A stretch of 64,000 bases of DNA from Methyloversatilis discipulorum (GTDB taxonomy: Bacteria; Pseudomonadota; Gammaproteobacteria; Burkholderiales; Rhodocyclaceae). Below are positions 1-8,379 of the stretch, piece after piece. A program made the translations under genes and the position numbers. The stretch lies in contig NZ_AZUP01000001.1 in the NCBI RefSeq assembly GCF_000527135.1, positions 1,488,001-1,552,000 on the forward strand, in the 5' to 3' direction. The notes beneath the pieces are model-generated. The model was not told the origin of the DNA. It did not search any database and worked only from the letters and a program-made list of their open reading frames with translations. Each line of letters opens with the position of its first letter. Position 1 is the first letter of the stretch.

Positions 1-962
1 GCCGCGAGGCGGTGCGCGCCATCCTGGAACGGACCGACCCGCGCCTGTTCGTCGTCGTCGGCCCCTGCTCGATGCACGACCCGCAGGCCTGCATGGACTA
101 CGCACGCCGACTGCGCGCCCTGTCGGACGAACTGTCGCCGACGCTGCTGCTGGTGATGCGCGTGTATTTCGAGAAGCCGCGCACCGCGGTCGGCTGGAAG
201 GGGTACATCAACGACCCCTTCATGGACGACAGCTTCCAGATCGAGGAAGGCATGCGCCTGGCGCGCCGCTTCCTGCTCGACGTCGCCGAACTGGGGCTGC
301 CGGCGGCGACCGAGGCACTGGACCCGATCTCGCCGCAATATCTGGGCGACCTGATCTCATGGACGGCGATCGGCGCGCGCACGTCCGAGTCGCAGACGCA
401 CCGGGAAATGTCGAGCGGGCTGTCGACGCCGGTCGGCTTCAAGAACGCCACCGACGGCGACCTCGACGCGGCGATCAACGGCATCATTTCCGCCTCGCGC
501 CCGCACAGCTTTCTCGGCATCAACCGCTACGGCCGCTCCAGCATCATCCGCACGCGCGGCAACCCGCACGGCCACATGGTGCTGCGCGGTGGCGCGGGCC
601 GGCCGAACTATGATTCGGTCAGCATCGCGCTGGCCGAACAGGCGCTGATCAAGGCCGGCCTGCCGCCCAATATCGTGGTCGATTGTTCGCACGCCAACTC
701 GTTCAAGAAGCCCGAGATGCAGCCGCTGGTGCTGGCCGACGTGGCGGGGCAGATCCGCGACGGCAACCGCTCCATCGTCGGCGTCATGATCGAAAGTCAT
801 CTCGAAGCAGGCAACCAGCCGATTCCGAAGGATCTGTCGCAGTTGCGCTATGGCTGTTCGGTCACCGATGGATGCGTGGACTGGGCCACCACCGAGCGCA
901 TGCTGCGCGAACTGGCCGCCACCGCAGGCCCGGCACTGAAGCGCCGGATGGCTGCCGGCTGA
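1..962 (+). CDS. aroG: 3-deoxy-7-phosphoheptulonate synthase (DAHP synthase), 5'-truncated by the window edge
   Basis: Class I DAHP synthase, which condenses phosphoenolpyruvate and erythrose 4-phosphate in the first step of the shikimate pathway in the cytoplasm. The reading frame is open to the left edge (first full codon at 3), so the N-terminus, including part of the feedback-inhibition region, is missing. Visible signatures are VVVGPCSMHDP, MRVYFEKPRTAVGWKG, GARTSESQTHRE, PVGFKNATDGD, VVDCSHANSFKK and VGVMIESHLEAGNQ. These line up along the whole remaining length with E. coli AroG/AroF/AroH. The GTG at 12 is internal, not a start. Which feedback class (Phe, Tyr or Trp sensitive) it belongs to cannot be told here. 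It converges with the response regulator ending at 970, only 7 bp away. Confidence 0.93.
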   Translation, partial: REAVRAILERTDPRLFVVVGPCSMHDPQACMDYARRLRALSDELSPTLLLVMRVYFEKPRTAVGWKGYINDPFMDDSFQIEEGMRLARRFLLDVAELGLPAATEALDPISPQYLGDLISWTAIGARTSESQTHREMSSGLSTPVGFKNATDGDLDAAINGIISASRPHSFLGINRYGRSSIIRTRGNPHGHMVLRGGAGRPNYDSVSIALAEQALIKAGLPPNIVVDCSHANSFKKPEMQPLVLADVAGQIRDGNRSIVGVMIESHLEAGNQPIPKDLSQLRYGCSVTDGCVDWATTERMLRELAATAGPALKRRMAAG

Positions 963-969
963 GGCCTGC

Positions 970-1770
970 TCAGGCGGTGTGCCGCAGCGCGCCCTTCAGC
1001 AGTGTGCGTATGGTGGCTGGCTCGAAGGGCTTGTCGCAGATGCCGGACACGCCGGCCTGCTCCACGGCGGCCAGGCGCCCCATGTCGGATTCGCTGGTCA
1101 CCATCAGGATGGGCACGGAAGCCTGCCAGCTTTGCTGGCGCACGTACTCGACCAGCGCCTGTCCGTCCATCTCCGGCATGTTGTAGTCGGTCACCACCAG
1201 ATCGAACAGGGTCTGCTCCAGCAACTTCACCGCTTCGCTGCCATCGCCAGCCTCGACGATGTCGCTGAGCCCCATGTTCTCCAGCACGCGGCGCATGAAG
1301 CGGCGCGCATTGCCGCTGTCATCGACCAGCAGCACGCGCAGCGATTCGTAGTCGATGTCTTCATCGGGCGATGCATCGTCGGCGAGAAAATCGAGCGTAG
1401 CCGCCAGTACCCGCTGCAGTTGGGCGCTGCTGAAGGGCTTGGGCAGGATGCCGCAGACGCCGGACTGGCGCACCGCGTCGAGCGCCTGCGGCCGGGTTTC
1501 GCTGGACACCAGCACGAAGGCGACATGCTGCAGTTCGGGCGTGTTGCGCATGGCCTGGACCAGGCCGGTGCCATCGCCATCCGGCAGGTAGAGCGCGCTG
1601 ATGACCACGTCGGGCACCTTGGCCTGCATCGCCGCCAGCGCCGACTGAACACCCTCGGCTTCGCGCATCTGCATGATGCCGACCGCCGCCGCGCGCTCGC
1701 GGATGATCCTGTTCTGCGTCGGGGAAGGTTCGACCAGCAGCACGTCGAGATTGAACAGGTCAGGCGTCAT
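970..1770 (-). CDS. Response regulator with two receiver domains, first one degenerate
   Basis: A 266-residue protein made only of two CheY-like receiver domains (about 8-125 and 145-262) joined by an acidic linker (DDASPDEDID), with no output domain. The second receiver is canonical: DD at 150-151, phosphoacceptor D195 in VVTDYNMPEMDG, TSE switch region and the KPF lysine. The first is not: the acidic pair is replaced by VEPS, and the position matching the phosphoacceptor Asp is Ala59 (VVISALYLPDGDG), although the KPF lysine is kept. So only the second half should accept phosphate; the first may act as a dimerisation or binding module. No kinase gene lies beside it. The start ATG at 1770 is the first good one. 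Its partner is unknown. Confidence 0.85.
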   Translation of the reverse strand: MTPDLFNLDVLLVEPSPTQNRIIRERAAAVGIMQMREAEGVQSALAAMQAKVPDVVISALYLPDGDGTGLVQAMRNTPELQHVAFVLVSSETRPQALDAVRQSGVCGILPKPFSSAQLQRVLAATLDFLADDASPDEDIDYESLRVLLVDDSGNARRFMRRVLENMGLSDIVEAGDGSEAVKLLEQTLFDLVVTDYNMPEMDGQALVEYVRQQSWQASVPILMVTSESDMGRLAAVEQAGVSGICDKPFEPATIRTLLKGALRHTA

Positions 1771-1936
1771 GGGCGTGGCCCGCAGGATGTGGTGCTGTAC
1801 TTGACGGCACCATCGCGCTGCAACATGAGCAGCGCTTCGTCACGCACTCGACCTGCCGACGCGCCTCGCCGCCGCATTTCGGCGTGAGGCCCCCGTCCGG
1901 CGTCGGCTGCGATGCCGGCATTACGGTGCGACAGGC

Positions 1937-1965
1937 AAAAAAAACGGCCCGCAATCGCGGGCCGT
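1937..1965 (-). terminator. Rho-independent terminator downstream of acnB
   Basis: Read on the minus strand, the arms ACGGCCCGC and GCGGGCCGT flank a short loop and are followed by a run of eight T. It sits about 25 bp past the acnB stop codon at 1991. The rest of the 1771-1990 gap shows no gene. Confidence 0.85.
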
Positions 1966-1990
1966 CTTCACTGCGTGCTGCGAACGACGA

Positions 1991-4582
1991 TCAGACCGTC
2001 ACTTCCTTCGCGGTCTCCGCGTACTCTTCGATCTGGTCGAAGTTCATGTACTTGTAGACCTTGTCGGCGTCCTTGGTGACGACGCCGATTTCCGCCAGAT
2101 ACTCCTCGCGCGTCGGGATGCGGCCCAGCTTCGAGCAGATCGCCGACAGTTCGGCCGAGCCGAGGAACACATTGGTGTTCTTGCCCAGACGGTTCGGGAA
2201 GTTGCGGGTCGAGGTCGACATCGCGGTGCTGCCTTCCTTGATCTGCGCCTGGTTACCCATGCACAGCGAGCAGCCCGGCATTTCCATGCGGGCACCCGCA
2301 CCGCCGAGGGTGGCGTAATAGCCTTCCTTGGTCAGCTCGGAGGCGTCCATCTTGGTCGGCGGAGCGATCCACAGGCGCACCGGAATGTCCTTCTTGCCTT
2401 CCAGCAGCTTGCCGGCGGCGCGGAAGTGGCCGATGTTGGTCATGCACGAGCCGATGAACACTTCGTCGATCTTCGTGCCGCTGACTTCGGACATGAACTT
2501 GGCATCATCCGGATCGTTCGGGCAGCAGACGATGGGTTCCTTGATGTCGGCGAGATCGATCTCGATCACGGCCGCGTACTCGGCGTCCTTGTCCGCTTCC
2601 AGCAGTTGCGGGTCGGCCAGCCAGGCTTCGACCGACTTGATGCGACGCTCCAGCGTGCGGGCATCCTGGTAGCCGTTGGCGATCATGTTCTTCATCAGAA
2701 CGATGTTCGAGCGCAGGTATTCCTGCACCGGCTCCTTGTTCAGCTTGATCGTGCAGCCGGCAGCGGAACGCTCGGCCGACGCGTCCGACAGTTCGAACGC
2801 CTGTTCGACCTTCAGATCCGGCAGACCTTCGATCTCCAGGATGCGGCCGGAGAAGATGTTCTTCTTGCCCTGCTTGGCAACGGTCAGCAGACCGGCCTTG
2901 ATCGCGTACAGCGGAATCGCATGCACCAGATCGCGCAGCGTAACGCCCGGCTGCATCGTGCCCTTGAAGCGCACCAGCACCGATTCCGGCATGTCCAGCG
3001 GCATCACGCCGGTGGCGGCGCCGAACGCGACCAGGCCGGAACCGGCCGGGAAGGAAATGCCGATCGGGAAACGGGTGTGCGAGTCGCCGCCGGTGCCGAC
3101 GGTATCCGGCAGCAGCAGGCGGTTCAGCCAGGAATGGATCACGCCGTCACCCGGACGCAGCGCAACGCCGCCGCGGTTCGAAATGAAGGTCGGCAGTTCG
3201 CGGTGCATCTTCACGTCCACCGGCTTCGGATAGGCGGCGGTGTGGCAGAAGGACTGCATGACGAGGTCGGCCGAGAAGCCGAGGCAGGCCAGATCCTTCA
3301 GTTCGTCACGGGTCATCGGGCCGGTGGTGTCCTGCGAGCCGACCGTGGTCATCTTCGGTTCGCAGTAGGTGCCCGGGCGGATGCCCTTGCCTTCCGGCAG
3401 GCCACAGGCGCGGCCGACCATCTTCTGCGCCAGCGTGTAGCCCTTGCCGGTATCGACCGGCGCCTTCGGCAGACGGAACAGCGTCGACGCGCCCAGGCCG
3501 AGGAAGTCGCGCGCCTTGGCAGTCAGCGAACGGCCGATGATCAGGTTGATGCGGCCGCCGGCGCGCACTTCGTCCAGCAGCACTTCGCTCTTGAGTGCGA
3601 ATTCAGCGACCGTCTCGCCGTTACGGACGATCTTGCCGTCGTACGGCAGCACGTCGATCACGTCGCCCATTTCCAGCTTCGACACATCGACTTCGATCGG
3701 CAGCGAGCCGGAGTCTTCCTGCGTGTTGAAGAAGATCGGGGCGATCTTGCCGCCCAGCGTAACGCCGCCGAAGCGCTTGTTCGGCACGAAGGGGATGTCC
3801 TGGCCGGTGGCCCAGATGACCGAGTTGGTCGCCGACTTGCGCGACGAGCCGGTGCCGACCACGTCGCCGACATAGGCTACGAGGTGACCCTTCTTCTTCA
3901 GGTCCTCGATGAACTGCATCGGACCGCGCTTGCCATCTTCTTCCGGCTTGAAGGCCGCATCCGGGCGGGTGTTCTTCAGCATCGCCAGGTAGTGCATAGG
4001 GATGTCCGGACGGGTGGTCGCGTCCGGCGCCGGCGACAGGTCGTCGGTATTGGTTTCGCCCGGCACCTTGAACACTGTGACGGTGATGGACTTCGGCACT
4101 TCCGGACGGCTGGTGAACCACTCGGCGTCGGCCCAGGACTGCACGACTTCCTTGGCCTTGGCATTGCCGGCCTTCGCCTTCTCGGCGACGTCGTGGAAGA
4201 AGTCGAACATCAGCAGCGTCTTCTTCAGACCTTCGGCGGCGACACCGGCGACTTCGGCGTCGTCCAGCAGGTCGATCAGCGGCTTCACGTTGTAGCCGCC
4301 CACCATGGTGCCCAGCAGTTCGGTGGCCTTCGCCTTGGAAATCAGTGCGACCTTGACGTCACCGTGCGCCACGGCGGCCAGGAAGGAGGCCTTCACCTTG
4401 GCGGCGTCGTCCACGCCCGGCGGCACGCGATGGGTCAGCAGGTCGAGCAGGAAGGCTTCTTCGCCGGCGGGCGGGTTCTTGATCAGCTCGATCAGTTCAG
4501 CAGTCTGCTTCGCATCGAGGGCGAGCGGCGGGATGCCGAGCGCGGCGCGTTCGGCGGCATGGGCACGGTAAGCTTCAAGCAC
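1991..4582 (-). CDS. acnB: Bifunctional aconitate hydratase 2 / 2-methylisocitrate dehydratase
   Basis: AcnB interconverts citrate and isocitrate via cis-aconitate in the TCA and glyoxylate cycles, and can also act on 2-methylcitrate products. The start is GTG at 4582, with GGAGG seven bases upstream. This gives 863 residues, against 865 in E. coli AcnB, and begins [19 protein letters not shown] after the initiator as in that family. The frame is open to 4762 but that extension is not family-like. The N-terminal HEAT-like and swivel domains come first, which is the AcnB order. The [4Fe-4S] ligand cysteines lie in [10 protein letters not shown] and [11 protein letters not shown]. AcnB proteins can bind mRNA when the cluster is lost; nothing here tests that. 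A promoter and candidate operator lie about 200 bp upstream. Confidence 0.96.
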   Translation of the reverse strand: MLEAYRAHAAERAALGIPPLALDAKQTAELIELIKNPPAGEEAFLLDLLTHRVPPGVDDAAKVKASFLAAVAHGDVKVALISKAKATELLGTMVGGYNVKPLIDLLDDAEVAGVAAEGLKKTLLMFDFFHDVAEKAKAGNAKAKEVVQSWADAEWFTSRPEVPKSITVTVFKVPGETNTDDLSPAPDATTRPDIPMHYLAMLKNTRPDAAFKPEEDGKRGPMQFIEDLKKKGHLVAYVGDVVGTGSSRKSATNSVIWATGQDIPFVPNKRFGGVTLGGKIAPIFFNTQEDSGSLPIEVDVSKLEMGDVIDVLPYDGKIVRNGETVAEFALKSEVLLDEVRAGGRINLIIGRSLTAKARDFLGLGASTLFRLPKAPVDTGKGYTLAQKMVGRACGLPEGKGIRPGTYCEPKMTTVGSQDTTGPMTRDELKDLACLGFSADLVMQSFCHTAAYPKPVDVKMHRELPTFISNRGGVALRPGDGVIHSWLNRLLLPDTVGTGGDSHTRFPIGISFPAGSGLVAFGAATGVMPLDMPESVLVRFKGTMQPGVTLRDLVHAIPLYAIKAGLLTVAKQGKKNIFSGRILEIEGLPDLKVEQAFELSDASAERSAAGCTIKLNKEPVQEYLRSNIVLMKNMIANGYQDARTLERRIKSVEAWLADPQLLEADKDAEYAAVIEIDLADIKEPIVCCPNDPDDAKFMSEVSGTKIDEVFIGSCMTNIGHFRAAGKLLEGKKDIPVRLWIAPPTKMDASELTKEGYYATLGGAGARMEMPGCSLCMGNQAQIKEGSTAMSTSTRNFPNRLGKNTNVFLGSAELSAICSKLGRIPTREEYLAEIGVVTKDADKVYKYMNFDQIEEYAETAKEVTV

Positions 4583-4782
4583 GGTGAGTCCTCCGGTAGA
4601 CGGGTATACCGCATCATAGAACGACACACGCTTCCGATGGTGCGTCGCACGAAGACGCGGACTGAAAAGCCGCGGCTTGCACCGAAACGGCATCGAAAAA
4701 GTGCTTTCTAATCTGCACCTTGGCGACGACCGCAACCTTGCATGGCGCAGCGCAAAACCCACTGCGCGCGAAGGCGGTTCAA

Positions 4783-4796
4783 GTCTTATATATGAT
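4783..4796. promoter_or_regulatory. Candidate operator overlapping the acnB -10
   Basis: GTCTTATATATGAT matches 11 of 14 bases of the perfect inverted repeat GTCTTATACAAGAC found beside the aceA promoter at 58745-58758. It overlaps the predicted acnB -10, where a repressor would block RNA polymerase. The link is inferred from similarity and position only. Confidence 0.4.
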
Positions 4797-4820
4797 ATCT
4801 TTTATTCGATTTAAAGCCAA
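4792..4820 (-). promoter_or_regulatory. Predicted sigma-70 promoter of acnB
   Basis: On the minus strand, -35 TTGGCT (4820-4815) and -10 TATCAT (4797-4792) are 17 bp apart. Transcription would start near 4785, leaving a leader of about 200 nt before the GTG at 4582. Confidence 0.5.
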
Positions 4821-4904
4821 GCCGCCTGCCGCACTGCAGCGCAGTCGCTTGGCTATACTGCGCGCCCCTGCTCCAGCGCTTCGCGGTCCGACTCACGGCT
4901 CGTC

Positions 4905-5930
4905 ATGATTGCCCCTGCCCTCCCCGACGCCGACCTGCGCGATCTGAACACGCTGCACCTGCCCGCCCGCGCGGCAAGGCTGCAGCCGGTGGACGACGCG
5001 GCCGATCTGCCGGCGCTGACCGAGGCGCTGCTGCAGCGCGGCGAGCGCATCCTGGTTCTGGGCGGCGGCAGCAATATCGTGTTCGCGGCCGACTTTCCGG
5101 GCACCGTGCTGCAGATGCGCACACGCGGCATCGAAGTGCTGGCGCGCGACGGCGACACGGTGCGTGTCGCAGTCGCGGCGGGCGAGAACTGGCACGACTG
5201 GGTCAGTCACGCACTCGACCACGGCTGGCACGGGCTGGAGAACCTCGCGCTCATTCCCGGCACCGTCGGTGCCGCGCCGGTCCAGAACATCGGCGCCTAC
5301 GGTGTCGAACTGGTGAACCGGCTGGACAGTGTCAACGCCTGGGACATGCAGGACCGTCGCTGGCTGCAACTGACGGCTGCCGACTGCGCGATGAGCTACC
5401 GCGACAGCGTGTTCAAGCACCGGCTGGCCGGCCGCGCCATCATCACCCGCGTCGTATTCCGGCTGAGCACGCGGCCCGAGGTGCGTGCGGATTACGCTGA
5501 CCTGCAGCGCGAACTGACGGCGCGCGGAGTCACCAGTCCGACCCCGCGCGACGTGTTCGACGCCGTGTGCGCGGTGCGCCGCGCCAAGCTGCCTGACCCG
5601 GCGGTGATCGGCAACGCTGGCAGCTTCTTCCGCAATCCGGTGCTGCCCGCGGACGAAGCCGGCCGCCTGCTCGCCGCCCACCCGGACGCCCCGCACTACG
5701 CTGCGACCGACGGCTCGGTGAAATTCGCCGCTGCCTGGTTCATCGACCGCTGCGGCTGGAAGGGCACGCGGCGCGGCGATGCCGGTGTGCACGACAGGCA
5801 GGCACTGGTGCTGGTGAATCACGGCCAGGCGACCGCCGACCAGTTGATGAAGCTGGCCGCGGACATACAGGCCAGCGTGCGCGAGCGATTCGGCGTCGAT
5901 ATCGAACCGGAACCGGTTATCGTCGGCTGA
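4905..5930 (+). CDS. murB: UDP-N-acetylenolpyruvoylglucosamine reductase
   Basis: MurB reduces UDP-GlcNAc-enolpyruvate to UDP-MurNAc with NADPH and FAD, an early cytoplasmic step of peptidoglycan synthesis. The 341-residue length fits the longer, type I (E. coli-like) MurB. FAD-binding motifs are LVLGGGSNIVF and LIPGTVGAAPVQNIGAYGVE. The proton-donor Ser lies in GNAGSFFRNPV, and the C-terminal Glu in DIEPEPVIVG. Unlike many bacteria, it is not in a mur/fts cluster here; it sits alone, divergent from acnB. The ATG at 4905 is used; the ribosome binding site is weak. Confidence 0.96.
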   Translation: MIAPALPDADLRDLNTLHLPARAARLQPVDDAADLPALTEALLQRGERILVLGGGSNIVFAADFPGTVLQMRTRGIEVLARDGDTVRVAVAAGENWHDWVSHALDHGWHGLENLALIPGTVGAAPVQNIGAYGVELVNRLDSVNAWDMQDRRWLQLTAADCAMSYRDSVFKHRLAGRAIITRVVFRLSTRPEVRADYADLQRELTARGVTSPTPRDVFDAVCAVRRAKLPDPAVIGNAGSFFRNPVLPADEAGRLLAAHPDAPHYAATDGSVKFAAAWFIDRCGWKGTRRGDAGVHDRQALVLVNHGQATADQLMKLAADIQASVRERFGVDIEPEPVIVG

Positions 5931-5950
5931 CCTTCCGCTCAGGCCACCAT

Positions 5951-5970
5951 CCCGAGCAAGCTCGCTCCAC
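5951..5970 (-). repeat. REP-like palindrome
   Basis: Read on the minus strand it begins GTGGAGCGAGCTTGCTCGGG, a small hairpin of the same layout as the GTGGGAG-type REP sequences of Pseudomonas. It lies in the convergent gap between murB and the YkgJ-type gene. Related elements occur at 29826-29847 and 29889-29910. Confidence 0.5.
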
Positions 5971-6004
5971 CGGGGAATCGGCCTTTCGGGGAATCCGGTA
6001 TCCG

Positions 6005-6313
6005 TCAGGCCGATTCAGCCAAGCCATGCCGGCGCCGCGCTCGCACACAGGCATCCGACCCCGCTTCGAATTCGCGGCACGGATCGGGCCGCTCGTCGTA
6101 GATTAAACAGCTCACCTGCTCGCCGATGCAGCCGCGCAGCGCACGGCAGCGCGGCGGCGTGTGGTCGGTGCCACGCATGCGGGCGATTGATCCGTTCAGT
6201 TCGTCGTACAGGCCCTCGGGCACGCGCCCGCCCTGCGCCTCGCCGTCCGACGGATGGAAATCGACGCGGAAAGTAGCGCAGCAGGCGCCGCATTCGACAC
6301 AGTTGTAGTCCAT
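6005..6313 (-). CDS. YkgJ-family cysteine cluster protein
   Basis: A 102-residue cytoplasmic protein of the YkgJ-type CxxCxxCC family, thought to bind a metal or Fe-S cluster; the family's function is not settled. The N-terminal motif CVECGACC (residues 5-12), then C-R-A-L-R-G-C, CLIYDERPDPCREF and a final Cys give the usual eight-cysteine spacing. The family's C-terminal signature 'Y..RP..CR.F' is clear. The start ATG at 6313 puts the first Cys at residue 5, as is normal. It converges on murB and is divergent from the small secreted protein gene at 6608, so there is no operon partner to suggest a role. Confidence 0.85.
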   Translation of the reverse strand: MDYNCVECGACCATFRVDFHPSDGEAQGGRVPEGLYDELNGSIARMRGTDHTPPRCRALRGCIGEQVSCLIYDERPDPCREFEAGSDACVRARRRHGLAESA

Positions 6314-6607
6314 GAAGCTCCGGATAGGTGTGGATCGCGCGCCTCGCGCCGATCTGATGTTCCGACATTGTCCGACAGCGCGACCGACAACGACAGGGCG
6401 CGGCGTATGCCGCCCCGGCAGCGCGATCGCGCCGGGAACACCGGCACATCATCGGTGACCGGAGCCGCCCGGCTTCCTACACGCATTGGCAGGGCGCCTA
6501 CAGCGGCTACCCTCCTGCCGACAGCCGGCCAGGCCGCCAGCGTCGACAATGCAGTCCATGGATGCCGATCCCGGTATCCGCTATCCACGCTATCCAAGGA
6601 GACTGCA

Positions 6608-6994
6608 ATGACCGTCCTCAAGACCTTCGTTACCGCCGCCTTCGTAATCACATCCGCCGGCGCGATGGCCGAAACCACCTATCCGACCGAGCACATGAAC
6701 GACACGGTTGAATCCCTGCCTGCTGGCAGCCAGGGCGCAATGACGACCGACGCGGTCGATGCTCGCAACGCGGTAACCGCCCGCCCGACGCCAGTGGCGC
6801 CCGCCGCTGCGGCCGACCCGCTGTACCGCAGCGACAACTACCCGAACGACACCGGCTGGCATCGCGCTGCCGCGGCGCAGCAGGCGCGCGGCGGCAATCC
6901 GGAACAGGCGTGGGCCGAAATCACCCAGCGCCCGAGCCCGATCGCACCGGCGGCGCCGGCTGATCCGGACTTCGTGCCTTTCCACGTGAACTGA
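6608..6994 (+). CDS. Small secreted protein with duplicated Pro/Ala-rich segment, function unknown
   Basis: I do not recognise this 128-residue protein. Residues 1-21 form a clear Sec signal peptide (hydrophobic core, AMA cleavage site), so it should be periplasmic. The mature part has a near-repeat: RPTPVAPAAAADP at 59-71 and RPSPIAPAAPADP at 108-120, each in a low-complexity Ala/Pro stretch. Between them is a segment rich in Asp, Asn and Tyr (LYRSDNYPNDTGWHR). There is no Cys after the signal. AAGGAG at 6596-6601 fixes the ATG at 6608; the frame is open upstream but has no signal-like start there. A 12-bp perfect stem-loop follows the gene. It is probably a lineage-specific envelope protein. 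Confidence 0.7.
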   Translation: MTVLKTFVTAAFVITSAGAMAETTYPTEHMNDTVESLPAGSQGAMTTDAVDARNAVTARPTPVAPAAAADPLYRSDNYPNDTGWHRAAAAQQARGGNPEQAWAEITQRPSPIAPAAPADPDFVPFHVN

Positions 6995-7029
6995 TGACAC
7001 GCCAGCGGCCGCGAAAGATGCGGTCGCGC

Positions 7030-7060
7030 ACGGGCGGATCGCTGCCGGCGATCCGCCCGT
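7030..7060. terminator. Strong stem-loop between convergent genes, possible terminator
   Basis: A perfect 12-bp stem, ACGGGCGGATCG (7030-7041) with CGATCCGCCCGT (7049-7060), and a 7-nt loop. It lies between the stop codons of the small secreted protein gene and the TrmB-like gene. No T-run follows on either strand, so it may be a transcript-end hairpin rather than a classical intrinsic terminator. Confidence 0.45.
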
Positions 7061-7065
7061 TGTCG

Positions 7066-7725
7066 TCAACCCACATGCACACCACAGCGGTACAGGGCGT
7101 GCCCGCTCGCCAGATACTTCCGTTCGAAGGGCGTGATCGGCGTCGACGGAACATGCTCATCGACGCGGGCGTCGATGCCCGCGATCAGCTTGACCGCCTG
7201 CGCGAACTCTTCGACGTAGACGCGCCAGTTGCTGCGGCACTCGATGACGCCGCCCAGCGCGAGCACCAGAGGGAACACCGGATGCGCCGGCCAGCGCCGC
7301 GCCAGTTGCCCGATCTTGGGCCAGGGGTTGGGGTAGAGCATGTACTGATGCGTCGGTCGATATCCGCCCTCGTAGAGGAGGCGCCAGACGTCGGCCATGT
7401 CCGCGCGCAACAGCAGCGCGTTCGATGGCAATGCCGGTGCACGCGACAGGCGGTCGGCCGACTGGTCGACGCCGAGCACGAAGTGATCGGAAAAAAGCTC
7501 GGCCAGATGCAGTGTGCTCTCGCCGACGCCACAGCAGCTGTCGACGATGAGGGGCGCGCCCGGCACGCAGACGGCCGCGAAGCGCGCGAACGCCTCCGCA
7601 CTGTAGGGGGCGACCGGTTTGCGGTAGTCCTGTCCGCGGCGGCGTTCGATCAGCACCGCCAGCTGTTCGTGCGGCCCGGTCTGCGTGCTCACCGGCACGC
7701 GCGAACGGCCGGGCAGCTCGGTCAC
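7066..7725 (-). CDS. TrmB-like SAM-dependent methyltransferase, last gene of the glycan operon
   Basis: Related to tRNA (guanine-N7)-methyltransferase TrmB. Motif I is LIVDSCCGVGESTLHLAEL, followed by VLGVDQS. The TrmB signature appears as YPNPWPK, and the C-terminal TrmB-like end as TPITPFERKYLASGH. One change stands out: the usual PDPW, whose Asp is part of the active site in TrmB, is PNPW. Motif I (CCGVG) is also atypical. So it may be a divergent paralogue not acting on tRNA G46. I place the start at GTG 7725, which overlaps the TGA of the upstream gene (GTGA), giving 219 residues; an ATG at 7767 would extend it by 14 into that gene. It ends a six-gene minus-strand operon of surface glycan genes. 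Confidence 0.75.
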   Translation of the reverse strand: MTELPGRSRVPVSTQTGPHEQLAVLIERRRGQDYRKPVAPYSAEAFARFAAVCVPGAPLIVDSCCGVGESTLHLAELFSDHFVLGVDQSADRLSRAPALPSNALLLRADMADVWRLLYEGGYRPTHQYMLYPNPWPKIGQLARRWPAHPVFPLVLALGGVIECRSNWRVYVEEFAQAVKLIAGIDARVDEHVPSTPITPFERKYLASGHALYRCGVHVG

Positions 7726-8366
7726 GACAGGTAGCGCCGCCCGGTCTGGCTGATCCACACCGACCACGCCAGTATCATCGGATGCGCCATTTCCAGGCCT
7801 TCCTCGAAAGCGGCCGAATAGAGCTTGGTCAGTGGGCCCAGTTCGATGCCGTAATCGACCGACAGCACGGCCGGCAGGCGATCGATCAGCTTGCCTACTA
7901 CCACCAGCGCAGTACCCGCCATCAGCCAGGCGCCGGACCGCGAACGCCAGCCGCCCTGCAGGAACAGGAAGCGCGCGATCACGAGCCCGGCGTACAGCAC
8001 GAGTGCCACCAGAAAGATGGCGATCGCGCCGCAGATCAGCTTCTCCTCGAAGGGACGCGCCGCGTCACGGTAGAAGCTGTTCTTCAGAAAGCTCTCGCCG
8101 GTGAACAGCTTGTGCCAGTCGGCCTCGCGCGCGGCAAACGCCAGGCACAGCAAGGCGAAGGCCCAGGCGCGCGCGCCCAGCGGGCGGATGCGCAACAGCA
8201 CGATGACCGCCGTACCCAGCCAGCCGGCGATCGACAACTGCTCGAATGGCCCCACTTCGGAGAAGGTCCAGTGGAAAGCCTGCTCGTTCAGCGCAATCGG
8301 CAGCAAAGCAAGCAGCAGCGAGTAGGCAATCAGCAGCCACACGATGCGGCGGTCAGTCGTCGTCAT
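7722..8366 (-). CDS. Integral membrane protein of unknown function
   Basis: A 214-residue protein with about six hydrophobic helices: near residues 8-27, 43-60, 66-82, 110-135, 145-162 and a weaker C-terminal one. I do not recognise a named family. A conserved-looking soluble segment, FAAREADWHKLFTGESFLKNSFYRD, sits in the middle, and another, RLPAVLSVDYGIELGP, near the C-terminus; both carry charged residues next to membrane helices. It starts 13 bp after the GT4 gene and overlaps the TrmB-like gene by 4 bp, so it is very likely cotranscribed with the glycan genes. A role in surface glycan handling is possible only by context. Confidence 0.7.
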   Translation of the reverse strand: MTTTDRRIVWLLIAYSLLLALLPIALNEQAFHWTFSEVGPFEQLSIAGWLGTAVIVLLRIRPLGARAWAFALLCLAFAAREADWHKLFTGESFLKNSFYRDAARPFEEKLICGAIAIFLVALVLYAGLVIARFLFLQGGWRSRSGAWLMAGTALVVVGKLIDRLPAVLSVDYGIELGPLTKLYSAAFEEGLEMAHPMILAWSVWISQTGRRYLS

Positions 8367-8379
8367 GTCGTATCCGTAT

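Larger units (their letters stand above)
4583..4904. other. Divergent acnB/murB intergenic region
   Basis: No convincing gene. It holds the acnB Shine-Dalgarno (4590-4594), a long acnB leader of about 200 nt, an AT-rich block (about 4780-4820) with the acnB promoter and operator-like repeat, and a good -10 hexamer for murB (TATACT, 4854-4859) that lacks a clear -35. Confidence 0.7.

Noticed and set aside
1760..1954. A 64-residue minus-strand frame before the double-receiver gene
   Set aside because: No start signal, no recognisable family, and skewed composition; it overlaps the receiver gene start and the acnB terminator.
2426..4711. A 761-residue open frame on the plus strand through acnB
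   Set aside because: It is antisense to acnB codons and has low-complexity, His/Arg/Gly/Val-rich composition typical of GC-rich shadow frames. acnB itself is certain.
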